Part shown: positions 11,369-19,917 of the stretch, piece after piece
Numbering within the stretch: the stretch's first letter is position 1
Layout: the number at the start of each line of letters is the position of its first letter
From: Cystobacter ferrugineus
GTDB lineage: Bacteria > Myxococcota > Myxococcia > Myxococcales > Myxococcaceae
Assembly: GCF_001887355.1 (NCBI RefSeq)
Contig: NZ_MPIN01000003.1
Location: 494,919 to 558,918, forward strand
DNA length: 64,000 nucleotides
Direction: 5' to 3'
Translations under genes and position numbers: made by a program
The notes under the pieces: model-generated
Database searches by the model: none
What the model was told of the DNA's origin: nothing
Seen by the model: only the letters and a program-made list of their open reading frames with translations

Positions 11369-13006
11369 CTACTGCCCCATGGAGGGGTAGGGGACGCGGG
11401 TGGGCGGCACGAAGTTCTCCTTGATGGTGCGCGGAGACGTCCAGCGCACCAGGTTGAGCATGGAGCCGGCCTTGTCGTTGGTGCCCGAGGCGCGCGAGCC
11501 GCCAAAGGGCTGCTGGCCCACCACCGCGCCCGTGGGCTTGTCGTTGATGTAGAAGTTGCCCGCGGTGTGGCGCAGCGTGTCCATCATCTGGCGGATGGCC
11601 TTGCGATCCCTCGCGAACACGGCGCCCGTGAGCGCGTAGGTGGCGCTCTGGTCGCACTCGCGCAGCGTCTCCTCGAAGCGCGCGTCCGGGTAGACGTACA
11701 CGCCCACCACCGGCGCGAAGATCTCCTCCTGCATGATGCGGTGGCGGGGGTTGGTGAGCTGCACCAGGGTGGGCTTGACGAACCAGCCCTCGTTGCGATC
11801 CACCTCGCCGCCCGCGAGGATGGCCGCCTCGGTGCCGCCGTGCCGGGCCATCTCGATGTACGAGGAGGTCCGCTTGAAGGCCTTCTCGTCGATGACCGCG
11901 CCCATGAAGTTGCGGAAGTCGCTCACGTCACCCACGCGCAGCTCGGCGATGAGCTCCTGCAGCCGCGACTTGAGCCGGGGCCAGATGGACTCGGGCACGT
12001 AGACGCGCGAGGCGGCCGAGCACTTCTGTCCCTGGTACTCGTAGCCGCCGCGCACGATGGCGGTGGCGAGCGCGTCCAGGTCATCGGCCGCCGAGGCGTG
12101 CGCGAAGATGAAGTCCTTGCCGCCCGTCTCGCCGACGAGCCGCGGGTACTGCTTGTAGTGGGAGATGTTCTCGCCGATGAGCCGCCACATGCCCTGGAAC
12201 GTGGGCGTGGAGCCGGTGAAGTGGATGCCACCCAGGTGGGGGCTGGCCAGCACGGGGTTGCCGATGGTGGGGCCGTCTCCGGGCAGCATGTTGATGACGC
12301 CGTCGGGCAGGCCCGCCTCGCGCAAGAGCTCCATGAGGTACCAGTTGCTCAGCGCCGCCGTGCTCGAGGGCTTGAAGAGCACCACGTTGCCCATGAGCGC
12401 CGGCGCCATGCTCAGGTTGAGCGCGATGGCGGTGAAGTTGAAGGGCGCCACCGCGAAGACGAACCCGTCCAGCGGCCGGTAGTCCGTCTGGTTCCACGTC
12501 TGCGCGGAGCTCGTTGGCTGCTCGTGCAGGAGCTGCTGGGCGAAGTGGACGTTGTAGCGCAGGAAGTCGATGGCCTCGCACGCCGAGTCGATCTCCGCCT
12601 GGTGCGCCGTCTTCGACTGGCCGAGCATGGTGGCGGCGTTGAGCACGGGCCGGTACTTCGTGGCCAGCAGCTCCGCGGCGCGCAGGAAGATGGCCGCGCG
12701 CTCCTCGAAGGGCATGCGCGCCCACTCGTCCTTGGCCTCCAGGGCGACCTGGATGGCCTGCTGCGCGTGGGTGGCATCCGCCTCGTGCAGCGTGGCGAGC
12801 ACGTGCGAGTGCCGGTGGGGCATGCGCACCGTGTCCGTCCGGGTGGAGCGGATGCGCTTGCCGCCAATGAGGATGGGGATTTCAACCTGCTCGGAGGCCA
12901 TGCGCTTGAGCGTGGCCTCGAGCCCCGCGCGCTCGGGGCTTCCGGGCGCGTAGGAGAGGATGGGCTCGTTCTGCGGAGAGGGAACGCGGACGTAGGCGTT
13001 GATCAC
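11369..13006 (-). CDS. pruA: L-glutamate gamma-semialdehyde dehydrogenase
   Basis: A 545-residue monofunctional delta-1-pyrroline-5-carboxylate dehydrogenase that oxidises glutamate semialdehyde to glutamate with NAD+, the second step of proline catabolism. The GTG at 13006 was chosen because the family sequence begins there (INAYVRVPSPQNEP) and an AGGTG site lies 7 nt upstream; the open frame further upstream is not coding-like. Catalytic Cys329 lies in YQGQKCSAASR and Glu293 in VGETGGKD. APFNFTA and FTGST mark the NAD site. It resembles the longer mitochondrial/Deinococcus-type enzymes rather than bifunctional PutA. No proline dehydrogenase is adjacent. Confidence 0.92.
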   Translation of the reverse strand: MINAYVRVPSPQNEPILSYAPGSPERAGLEATLKRMASEQVEIPILIGGKRIRSTRTDTVRMPHRHSHVLATLHEADATHAQQAIQVALEAKDEWARMPFEERAAIFLRAAELLATKYRPVLNAATMLGQSKTAHQAEIDSACEAIDFLRYNVHFAQQLLHEQPTSSAQTWNQTDYRPLDGFVFAVAPFNFTAIALNLSMAPALMGNVVLFKPSSTAALSNWYLMELLREAGLPDGVINMLPGDGPTIGNPVLASPHLGGIHFTGSTPTFQGMWRLIGENISHYKQYPRLVGETGGKDFIFAHASAADDLDALATAIVRGGYEYQGQKCSAASRVYVPESIWPRLKSRLQELIAELRVGDVSDFRNFMGAVIDEKAFKRTSSYIEMARHGGTEAAILAGGEVDRNEGWFVKPTLVQLTNPRHRIMQEEIFAPVVGVYVYPDARFEETLRECDQSATYALTGAVFARDRKAIRQMMDTLRHTAGNFYINDKPTGAVVGQQPFGGSRASGTNDKAGSMLNLVRWTSPRTIKENFVPPTRVPYPSMGQ

Positions 13007-13085
13007 TCGGAGCACCTGGGGGTGGAAGAAGGGCGGCGGAGCATAGCCGCTCGGTGGCAATACCCAGGAACTTCCGAGGGGGTCC

Positions 13086-13466
13086 TCAGCTTCCCGTCGG
13101 CGGGATGGCGCGGCGCGGCGGAAGCAGCTCGCGCAGCCGGGAAACGAGGATCGCCGGGGGCACCGGCTTGACGAGGTAGATGTAGCCCTGCTCGCGGACT
13201 CCCGCGGGGGGCTCATGCCCGCTGAGGAAGAGGAAGGGCACCTGCTCCAGGGAAGGTTCCGCGCGCACCCGGCGGCACAGCTCGAAGCCGTCCATTCCCG
13301 CCATGTTCACATCCGACAGGATGATGTCGGGCGGCTGGCTCCTCGCATGGTTCAGGGCGGACGGGCCGTCCTCGGCGAGCGCGCAGTCGAAGTCCGGGGC
13401 GAGCAGCAACCGCAGCGTCTGCCGCATGGACCACGAGTCGTCCACGATCAGGAGCCTCGGTTTCAC
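13086..13466 (-). CDS. Single-domain response regulator (receiver only)
   Basis: A 126-residue CheY-like receiver with no output domain. Acidic pocket Asp9/Asp10, phospho-acceptor Asp52 (LSDVNMAGMDG), Ser82 in place of the usual Thr/Ser switch residue, and Lys100 in YLVKPV are all present. The GTG at 13466 was selected over an in-frame GTG nine bases upstream because GAGAGG lies 8 nt before it. It has no partner kinase beside it. The nearest orphan kinase is at 5.5-8.2 kb, and the chemosensory operon at 54-60 kb lacks a CheY, so this is one possible but unproven output for either. Confidence 0.85.
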   Translation of the reverse strand: MKPRLLIVDDSWSMRQTLRLLLAPDFDCALAEDGPSALNHARSQPPDIILSDVNMAGMDGFELCRRVRAEPSLEQVPFLFLSGHEPPAGVREQGYIYLVKPVPPAILVSRLRELLPPRRAIPPTGS

Positions 13467-13584
13467 GGCGGCCACCTCTCTTGAAATGGGTGCCGCTGGT
13501 CCCCTGCATGACCCGCGCACCGCGAGGCCAACATGTTCAGTTTCGCTCGTTTTCCCCGAAGAGGGAAGGGGATGCGGGTGAATG

Positions 13585-14277
13585 TCAGTTCGGCTCGGAG
13601 TGTCCCGCGCCGCCCACGCCCCGTGGGGTGTCGGGCCGGGCCACCTCCGCGACGAGCATGTCCACCAGGGGGGAGAACTCGGCGGTGGGCGCGGCGATGC
13701 TGCAGGCCGCTCCTCCGTGGACCAGTCCCACCACCCGCAGGTGGCGGTCCACCACGGGGGCGCCCGAGTCCCCGGGTTCACCCCTCAAGCTGGTGAAGAG
13801 CGCGCGGGGCACGTCCGGCAGGGACGGGCAGCGTCCGAGCCGTCGCAGCTCGACGTCCTGGGGTGGAATGGCGCGGTCGTTGCGGCCGGCGAAGAGGAGC
13901 GCCTCGCCGGGCATGGGGAGCGACGAGGCCACGGGCAGCGGGTGCACCGGGGCGAGGGTATCGAAGCGCAGGACGGCCAGGTCGCGCTGGGGGTCCACGA
14001 CCTTCACTTCGCCCCCCAGCACCTTCCCATCGCGCATCACCACGGATTGCCGCGCCCCGGGGGCTCCTTTGATGCAGTGCGCCGCGGTGAGCGCATGGCG
14101 GCCATCGGCCACGATGACGCCCGCGCAGTGCCCCGGGTAGAGCGTCACCGTGGCTTCCTTGAGGGAGCGGACGTCCTCCTGCCAGGCCTCCTGGGGCGCG
14201 GGTTCCTCGGGCTTCGTGGGGGAGCAGCCCATCAGTCCCACCCCCAGGAGCAGTCCCGCCAGCATCGCGCGCTTCAT
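13585..14277 (-). CDS. Trypsin-like serine protease, lipoprotein
   Basis: A 230-residue exported S1-family protease. The ATG at 14277 follows GGGAGG. The lipobox LMGC gives Cys18 as the lipidated residue. The chymotrypsin-type triad is visible: His67 (LTAAHC), Asp99 (RDLAVL) and Ser171 (GDSGAPV). It is shorter than degradative trypsins and has no PDZ domain, so it is not a DegP-type protein. The GDSGAP context and preserved triad argue for an active enzyme anchored at the cell envelope. The frame continues upstream of the start without plausible coding content. Confidence 0.87.
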   Translation of the reverse strand: MKRAMLAGLLLGVGLMGCSPTKPEEPAPQEAWQEDVRSLKEATVTLYPGHCAGVIVADGRHALTAAHCIKGAPGARQSVVMRDGKVLGGEVKVVDPQRDLAVLRFDTLAPVHPLPVASSLPMPGEALLFAGRNDRAIPPQDVELRRLGRCPSLPDVPRALFTSLRGEPGDSGAPVVDRHLRVVGLVHGGAACSIAAPTAEFSPLVDMLVAEVARPDTPRGVGGAGHSEPN

Positions 14278-14422
14278 CGTCACGCCTCCCGTCTTCCCGC
14301 GGCGCCGCCCCGGCTCCGCTTCCTGGAAGGACGATGTGCATGCTCCAGGCGCGGCCCTCGCCGCAGGTTCGCCCACCAGGCATGCCACCGGGCCCTTCGT
14401 GGAGTGCTAGAGTGGCCACCTC

Positions 14423-15094
14423 ATGTCTTCTGGCGGTCCCGCGGTGAATGCACTCGTCGAGCTCTTCCTGGTGCTCGCCGTGCTGGTGATGGCCGTGAAG
14501 CTGTTGATGCTCAACGCCTGGCGCGCCGTCCTCTTCGTCTACCCGGACCGGGTGCGGCTGCTGCCCGATGCGTCCGCGGAACGGATGGAGCTGCCCCCGG
14601 AGCTGGTGGCTCGGGGCGAGCAGCTTCGGGCCCTGGGCTTCCGTCCGCTCGGCGTCCACCTGGAGAAGTCCCCCCTGCGCCGGGGCTTTCGCTCCTATGA
14701 CTTCGTCCACCCGGAGGAGCGTGTCTTCGCCACCCTCCACCTTTCTTCCCAGGGGCAGCCCCGGCTCTACCTGCTGACGCCGCTTGCTCCCAGGGGGTTC
14801 GAGCTCACCGCGGACTCCAAGCGGTTGGCGTTCGACGTTCCCGGGCTGTACCGGGCGGTGGGCATGCCGGAGTGCCCTCCCGAGTTGCTCCTTCAGGCCC
14901 ATCGCCTGCGGGTGCGGGAGGTCTGTCCGGCGGAAGACTTCACGTGGGAAGGCCGGTTACAGGCGGGGCGCGACTGGTATCAGGGGCCCGGAGCCCAGGA
15001 GATCCGGCGACAGAACCTGCCGGGGTTGTTATGGACGCTCGTGGCCCTCGCCATCGTGGTGTCCCTCTTCCTGGGCGGCGAGCGCGCGGTTTGA
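14423..15094 (+). CDS. Membrane protein of unknown function with two terminal helices
   Basis: A 223-residue protein I do not recognise. A hydrophobic helix lies at about residues 9-31 and another near the C-terminus (about 200-217, LLWTLVALAIVVSLFLGG). Between them is a soluble domain of roughly 165 residues rich in charged and proline residues. This is a hairpin topology with both ends in the membrane. It lies 50 bp ahead of the thiolase gene on the same strand and could be co-transcribed with it. Codon use matches the surrounding core genes. Confidence 0.7.
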   Translation: MSSGGPAVNALVELFLVLAVLVMAVKLLMLNAWRAVLFVYPDRVRLLPDASAERMELPPELVARGEQLRALGFRPLGVHLEKSPLRRGFRSYDFVHPEERVFATLHLSSQGQPRLYLLTPLAPRGFELTADSKRLAFDVPGLYRAVGMPECPPELLLQAHRLRVREVCPAEDFTWEGRLQAGRDWYQGPGAQEIRRQNLPGLLWTLVALAIVVSLFLGGERAV

Positions 15095-15144
15095 TGCAGC
15101 CGGGGCGTGCACCTCGCACCGGTGGAGAGTAGGAAGAGCCATCT

Positions 15145-16350
15145 ATGAAGAGCCTGTCCAAGAGCGAAGAAATCTATTTCCTGTCCGGGAAGCGGACGCC
15201 GTTTGGGACGTACGGTGGCGCGTTGAAGGACGTGAGCGCCACGGACCTGGCCATCGAGTCCGCCCGGGCCGCGCTCGCGCAGGCAAGGGTGTCGCCCGAG
15301 TCCATCCAGCACGTGGTCTACGGCAACGTGGTGCAGACGAGCGCGGACGCCATCTACCTGCCCCGCCACGTGGGCCTCAAGACGGGAGTGCCGATGCCGG
15401 TGCCCGCGCTGGGCGTCAACCGGCTGTGCGGCTCGGGCTTCCAGGCCTTCGTGACCGCCGCGGAGATGATGCTCACCGAGCAGGCCGACTGCGTGCTCGC
15501 CGGGGGCACCGAGTCCATGAGCCAGGCGCCCCACGTCATCCGCGGCGCGCGCTTCGGCATCCCCCTGGGCATGGGCAAGGGCAGCGGCATGGAGGACATG
15601 CTCTGGAGCGCTCTCACGGACACCTATACCGGGCATCCCATGGCGATGACCGCCGAGCAGCTCGCGGTGGACTACTCGCTGTCGCAGGACGTGGTGGACG
15701 AGTACGTGGTGCTCACCCAGAAGCGCTTCGCCGCCGCGCAGGAGTCCGGCCGCTTCGACCAGGAGATCTCCCCCCTCACGCTCAAGGGCAGGAAGGGTGA
15801 CACGGTCTTCGGCCGGGACGAGCACAACCGGCCGGAGACCTCGCTCGAGGGGCTCAAGAAGCTGCCCAAGGTCTTCAAGAAGGACGGCGTGGTGCACGCG
15901 GGCGCGGCCAGCGGCATCTGCGACGGCGCGGGCTCCATGGTGATGGCGACCCGGAGCTTCGTGGAGAAGCATGGCCTGACCCCCATCGCCCGGCTGGTCA
16001 ACTGGGGCATCTCCGGATGCGATCCGAAGGTGATGGGCATCGGCCCCGCGCCCGCCATCCGCCGGCTGCTCGAGCGCGCCCAGTGCAAGCTCGGTGACGT
16101 GGACCTCTTCGAGGTGAACGAGGCCTTCGCGCCGCAGTACCTCGCGGTGGAGAAGGAGCTGGGGCTGCCGCGCGAGCGCACCAACGTCAACGGAGGCGCC
16201 ATCGCCGTGGGTCACCCGCTGGGCGCGTCGGGTGCGCGCATCACCATGACGCTCGCTTATGAACTCAAGCGCCAGGGGGCCCGTTACGGCATCGGCTCGG
16301 CGTGCATCGGGGGCGGCCAGGGAATCGCGCTCCTCATCGAAGCGCTCTAA
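15145..16350 (+). CDS. Acetyl-CoA acetyltransferase / 3-ketoacyl-CoA thiolase
   Basis: A 401-residue thiolase that either condenses two acetyl-CoA or cleaves 3-ketoacyl-CoA. The acyl-accepting Cys95 lies in NRLCGSGFQAF, the general-base His in NGGAIAVGHPLGASGAR, and the second catalytic Cys in ACIGGGQGIA close to the C-terminus. FEVNEAFA is also conserved. Length is typical. The neighbourhood lacks other beta-oxidation genes, so I cannot decide between a biosynthetic (acetoacetyl-CoA) and a degradative role. The start has only a weak site (GTAGGAAGAG) upstream. Confidence 0.9.
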   Translation: MKSLSKSEEIYFLSGKRTPFGTYGGALKDVSATDLAIESARAALAQARVSPESIQHVVYGNVVQTSADAIYLPRHVGLKTGVPMPVPALGVNRLCGSGFQAFVTAAEMMLTEQADCVLAGGTESMSQAPHVIRGARFGIPLGMGKGSGMEDMLWSALTDTYTGHPMAMTAEQLAVDYSLSQDVVDEYVVLTQKRFAAAQESGRFDQEISPLTLKGRKGDTVFGRDEHNRPETSLEGLKKLPKVFKKDGVVHAGAASGICDGAGSMVMATRSFVEKHGLTPIARLVNWGISGCDPKVMGIGPAPAIRRLLERAQCKLGDVDLFEVNEAFAPQYLAVEKELGLPRERTNVNGGAIAVGHPLGASGARITMTLAYELKRQGARYGIGSACIGGGQGIALLIEAL

Positions 16351-16367
16351 GAGGCGCTCTCAAGAGA

Positions 16368-16598
16368 ATGGATCCGATGACGATGAGCAACGAGCTGGAT
16401 GCGAAGGCGGCCCGGGAGCGGGCCAAGGCGATCGCCGAGCAGCGGCGGGCCGAGCGGCGCAACCGCAAGCGCCGCTGCGTGGTGTGCGGTCTGGAGGAGA
16501 GCGACAAGGCCCCCCTGGTGGCCCATCCCGATGGCATCGGCCCGTCCTGCAAGGACGACCTGTCCTGTCAGGCCCGCCGCGCCTCGGGTACGCGCTGA
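16368..16598 (+). CDS. Small basic Cys-containing protein, unknown function
   Basis: A 76-residue protein beginning 17 bp after the thiolase stop. A highly charged Arg/Lys/Ala-rich helix (about residues 10-35, KAARERAKAIAEQRRAERR) precedes a segment with CVVCG and two further cysteines (SCKDDLSC), which could bind a metal ion. Start choice is uncertain because three ATGs occur within 18 bases (16368, 16377, 16383). Third-position GC is high, as expected for a real gene here. I do not recognise the family. Confidence 0.55.
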   Translation: MDPMTMSNELDAKAARERAKAIAEQRRAERRNRKRRCVVCGLEESDKAPLVAHPDGIGPSCKDDLSCQARRASGTR

Positions 16599-16763
16599 GC
16601 GCCCCTGCCCGGGGACGTCCCGGGCCACCCCCCCACTCCCTGAGGTAGGGTGGGAGGTCCCCCTGGATTGTCGTCCAAGGGGTGGAAATCGGGGTCGTTT
16701 CCTTGATGGCCGTCAAGACTCGCGGTAAACCTGCGGAATCTCTTCGGCTGCACGAGGATCGGA

Positions 16764-16961
16764 ATGGCCGTTACCAACTTCACGGGAGTGAAGGTGTTCT
16801 CCACGACGCTCGCGCGTGATCGCGAGAACATGGGCGAGAACATCACCAAGTGGCTCAAGGAGAATCCGAACGCGGACGTGGTGGACAAGACGGTCACGCA
16901 GTCCTCCGACAAGGAGTTCCACTGCCTGACCATCACCCTGTTCTACCGCCAGAAGACCTGA
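16764..16961 (+). CDS. Small conserved-looking protein, unknown function
   Basis: A 65-residue soluble protein. The composition is balanced, with alternating hydrophobic positions suggesting a small alpha/beta fold (N-terminal strand FTGVKVFSTT, a helix around ENMGENITKWLKENP, and a C-terminal strand HCLTITLFYRQK). AGGATCGG precedes the ATG. No motif identifies a function. It stands alone between the thiolase group and the rhomboid-like gene. Confidence 0.6.
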   Translation: MAVTNFTGVKVFSTTLARDRENMGENITKWLKENPNADVVDKTVTQSSDKEFHCLTITLFYRQKT

Positions 16962-17130
16962 GCCAGGCGTCGGCCATGGCCGATTCGTGCGAAGGCGCTC
17001 TTCCCGGAAGCAGGGGAAGGGCGCCTTTCGTCATTTGGACTGGGCGGTAGTGGACGGAAACGGTTGCCAAGCGCGCGGCGTTTCCCCACCTTTGTCCGAC
17101 TCCTGGATACTCCGGGCGGAGGATGACGTG

Positions 17131-17841
17131 ATGCGACCGATGCGAAGCTTTGGCGGGGGAGGATTCGGATTCATGGGGGTGGAATCCATGGCCGCCAAAC
17201 TGGCCATCGGGCTGGTGGCGGGCTCGGTGCTCTCCCTGTTGCTGCGCCCGGCGGGGGACCTGTTGCTGCTGTCGCCCGAGGGTGTGCTGTCCCAACTGTG
17301 GCTGTGGCAGCCCTTCACCTACGGCTTCATCGAGCGCAGCCCGCTGGGCATCATCTTCGGGGCGATGATCCTCTACTCCATCGGCGGTGGCCTGGAGATG
17401 AGCTGGGGCCCGCGCCGGCTGCTGGCGGTGGTGTGGGGCGGCTCGGTGCTCGCGGGCCTGCTCACCGTCGCGGTGAGCCTCTTCACCCGCCTGCCCATGG
17501 GCTACACCGGTGGCGGGGTGATGACGACCCTGGTCTGGGTGACCTACGGCCTGTCGATCGGACGCGCCCAGTCGAACTTCTGGGGCATTCCCATCACCGG
17601 CAACGTGCTGGCCGGCATCGGCGCGGGCTTCGTCCTGCTCAACGGGCTCACCGCGGGGTGGGTGAGCCAGATTCCCGAGCTGTTCGCGCTCGTCATCGCC
17701 TTCGTGGCCTCGCGCGGCTTCAATCCCCGGCACCTGTGGCTGCGCGTGCAGCACTGGCGGCTGCAACGGCAGCTCCGCGGACGCTCGCGCCACCTGCGCG
17801 TCATCTCCGAGGAGCGCCCGAACGACCGCTACCTGAACTGA
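17131..17841 (+). CDS. Rhomboid-like polytopic membrane protein without the catalytic serine motif
   Basis: A 236-residue membrane protein with about five or six hydrophobic segments. WQPFTYGF near residue 60 resembles the family's WRlvTy region, and the arrangement of short helices resembles rhomboid/Derlin proteins. The usual GxSG motif appears to be replaced by GYTGGG, so the protein is probably not a protease. The ATG at 17131 follows a GGAGG 12 nt upstream; a longer frame upstream lacks coding character. Its last 41 bp overlap the 3' end of the convergent enhancer-binding-protein gene. Assignment rests on topology, not on close motifs. Confidence 0.55.
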   Translation: MRPMRSFGGGGFGFMGVESMAAKLAIGLVAGSVLSLLLRPAGDLLLLSPEGVLSQLWLWQPFTYGFIERSPLGIIFGAMILYSIGGGLEMSWGPRRLLAVVWGGSVLAGLLTVAVSLFTRLPMGYTGGGVMTTLVWVTYGLSIGRAQSNFWGIPITGNVLAGIGAGFVLLNGLTAGWVSQIPELFALVIAFVASRGFNPRHLWLRVQHWRLQRQLRGRSRHLRVISEERPNDRYLN

Positions 17842-19498
17842 GCTCCCTTGGCCCCGGGGGCGGCGGCTCGGGGGGCTCTCCGTACTGCTTGAGCTTGCGG
17901 TAGAGCGTGGCGATGCCGATGTCGAGCTGCTCGGCGGTGCGCGCCCGGTTGCCGCCGTTGCGCGCCAGCACCGCGAGCACGTACTCGCGCTCCATCGCCT
18001 CCAGGGTGCGCGGTTGCTCTCCGGGCAGGATGCTCGGGGGCGCCGCGCGCACCTCTTCCGGCAGATCTTCCTTCTCCACCCGCGAGCCCTCGCACAGCGC
18101 CACGGCGCGCTCGATGGCGTTGCCCAGCTCGCGCACGTTGCCCGGCCACTCGTAGCGCAAGAGCTGCTCGGCTGCCTCCGGCGACAGCCCCGTCACCCGC
18201 CGCCCGAGCCGCTCCGTCGCCTCCGCCAGCAACAGCCGCGCGAGCGGCAGCAGATCGTCCCGGCGCTCGCGCAGGGGCGGCACCTTGAGCTCGATGACGC
18301 GCAGCCGGTAGTACAGGTCCTGCCGGAAGCGCCCGGCGGTCACCTCGGCGGAGAGCTGGCGGTTGGTGGCCGCCACCAGGCGCACGTCCACCTTGCGGTT
18401 CACGTTCTCCCCCACGCGCCGCACCTCGCGCTCCTGGAGCACGCGTAGCAGCCGGGCCTGCATCGCCGGGGGGACCTCGCCCACCTCATCGAGGAAGAGC
18501 GTGCCGCCGTGCGCCGCCTCGAAGAGCCCCGGCCGGTCATGGGTGGCGCCGGTGAAGGCGCCGCGCGCGTGGCCGAACAGCTCGCTCTCCAGCAGGCTCT
18601 CCGTCACCGCCGCGCAGTTGACCGCGATGAAGGCCTTGTGCGCCCGGCCCGACTCCTCGTGGATGAGCCGCGCGATGCGCTCCTTGCCCACGCCGCTCTC
18701 GCCGGTGATGAGCACCGTGGAGTCCACCCGGGCCGCGCGGCGCGACAAATCCAACACCCGCTTCATGGCCTCGGTGCGCGCCACCATCCCCAAGGGGTCC
18801 TCCTTCACCCCCGACACCCGCGCGAGCGTCTGACGCCGGGCGCGCAGCTCACGCTCGGCCTCCTTGAGCGCGTTCGTCACCTGCGCGAGCATTCCCTCCA
18901 TGCACTGCGTCTCGTAGAAGCGCAGTGCCTGGCGGCACTCCGGGCGCCACTCCTCCTCGGGCTTGCCGATGATCTGACAGACGGGGTCCCCCTTGCCCAC
19001 GCAGCGCGTCTCGATGCAGTAGATGGGCTTGCCGTTGGTGTAGCTCATGTAGCCGCTGGCGAAGCCCGTGAGCGACCAGCACACCGGCTCCTCCGCCGTG
19101 CCCAGGTGCAACAGGTGCTGCTCGGCCTCGTACGAGTCGCGCCACAGCGCCTCGGCGAAGGGCGCCGGGCCGTCCTCCTCGCGGCGCTCCACCGGCTCGA
19201 GCACCACCAGACCCTGCAGCGTGTGGAGCCGTCCTCCCGAGCGGCGCCAGTGCGACTCGTCCGTCCAGGGGATGGCGCCCTTCATCGTCTCCGCCGTGCG
19301 CCAGCCATGCGCGAAGCCCAGCCGCGTGAGCAGTCCCCGCGCCGCCGTCACCCCCAGCGTCTCGATGAGCTCCTTGCGCAGCAGCCCCATGGCCACGGGA
19401 TCCCACAGCAACACCCGCTGGCCCGCGAAGTGGATGAGCCCTCCATGGGGGTCGAACGTCAGCAGCTCGCGCAGGTCCAGCGGGGGCAGGGGCTCCAT
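17801..19498 (-). CDS. Sigma-54 enhancer-binding protein with XylR_N/V4R sensor domain
   Basis: A 565-residue transcription activator of the XylR/DmpR architecture. The N-terminal sensor (about 10-215) includes a V4R module with Cys140, Cys161, Cys166 and Cys174 in a zinc-site-like spacing; this family binds small, often aromatic, ligands. The AAA+ domain has Walker A GESGVGKE (266-273), the sigma-54 contact loop GAFTGA (313-318) and Walker B GTLFLDEVG. A Fis-type helix-turn-helix (RTAEQLDIGIATLYRKLKQYG) lies near the C-terminus. There is no receiver domain, so control is by ligand rather than phosphorylation. The inverted repeat at 19504-19541 overlaps its ribosome-binding site, and a sigma-54 promoter pointing away toward the YceI gene lies 107 bp beyond the start. 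Confidence 0.92.
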   Translation of the reverse strand: MEPLPPLDLRELLTFDPHGGLIHFAGQRVLLWDPVAMGLLRKELIETLGVTAARGLLTRLGFAHGWRTAETMKGAIPWTDESHWRRSGGRLHTLQGLVVLEPVERREEDGPAPFAEALWRDSYEAEQHLLHLGTAEEPVCWSLTGFASGYMSYTNGKPIYCIETRCVGKGDPVCQIIGKPEEEWRPECRQALRFYETQCMEGMLAQVTNALKEAERELRARRQTLARVSGVKEDPLGMVARTEAMKRVLDLSRRAARVDSTVLITGESGVGKERIARLIHEESGRAHKAFIAVNCAAVTESLLESELFGHARGAFTGATHDRPGLFEAAHGGTLFLDEVGEVPPAMQARLLRVLQEREVRRVGENVNRKVDVRLVAATNRQLSAEVTAGRFRQDLYYRLRVIELKVPPLRERRDDLLPLARLLLAEATERLGRRVTGLSPEAAEQLLRYEWPGNVRELGNAIERAVALCEGSRVEKEDLPEEVRAAPPSILPGEQPRTLEAMEREYVLAVLARNGGNRARTAEQLDIGIATLYRKLKQYGEPPEPPPPGPRELSSGSGRSGAPRR

Positions 19499-19503
19499 GG
19501 CAT

Positions 19504-19541
19504 CCTCTCGAAATGAGTGTCCAAGCTATCATTTTGAGAGG
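19504..19541. promoter_or_regulatory. 13-bp inverted repeat: candidate binding site of the adjacent enhancer-binding protein
   Basis: CCTCTCGAAATGA, a 12-bp spacer, then TCATTTTGAGAGG: the arms are complementary at 12 of 13 positions. The site lies about 65-100 bp upstream of the sigma-54 promoter at 19605, a normal distance for an enhancer, and six bases ahead of the regulator's own ATG. On the minus-strand mRNA the GAGAGG arm is the regulator's ribosome-binding site, so the repeat could also form an RNA hairpin that hides it. Confidence 0.65.
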
Positions 19542-19604
19542 TTGTCCGCGAGTCCAGGGGGGCGGGGTCCGAGTGGTTTCAAGGGGTTGGAAGGTTGGGT
19601 TCCA

Positions 19605-19620
19605 TGGCGCGGGGCTTGCT
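19605..19620 (+). promoter_or_regulatory. Sigma-54 (-24/-12) promoter for the YceI gene
   Basis: TGGCGCGGGGCTTGCT differs from the TGGCACG-N4-TTGCW consensus at one position and has exact 10-bp spacing between GG and GC. Transcription would begin near 19631, giving a leader of about 285 nt to the ATG at 19918. The divergent gene encodes a sigma-54 activator, which makes this assignment much stronger than the motif alone. Confidence 0.75.
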
Positions 19621-19917
19621 GTAGAGTCCGCCCATGCATTCGGACGTCCAGGGAGGCGAGGTGGCGGGAGGGGCGGTGGCCCCGGCGCTCTTCGTGTCCC
19701 GGGGCGCGCGGTGCTGGAGCGATGCACCGGATTACCGGCTCGCGCATCTCAGAGCCGAACGTTTGACGTCCCTGTTCTTCGTCCTCGGTGCCACCCTCCC
19801 CGAGGACCGGGTCATCCCCCGTGTTCGAGGGTTTTCATCACGCGTACTCGTTCCTGCGCAGCTTCGAGCTGCGCGGCTGAGCCGCCTTTCGTTCATGCCC
19901 CAAGCTGGAGATACACC
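19621..19917 (+). other. Long untranslated leader of the YceI gene
   Basis: About 285 nt between the predicted sigma-54 start site and the YceI ATG. A 95-codon open frame runs through it from 19634, but its composition is not protein-like. I see no terminator or known riboswitch in it. Confidence 0.4.

Noticed and set aside
13869..13884. A sigma-54-like TGGCGCGGTCGTTGCG on the plus strand
   Set aside because: It lies inside the serine protease gene, ends in G instead of A or T, and the next plus-strand gene is more than 500 bp away.
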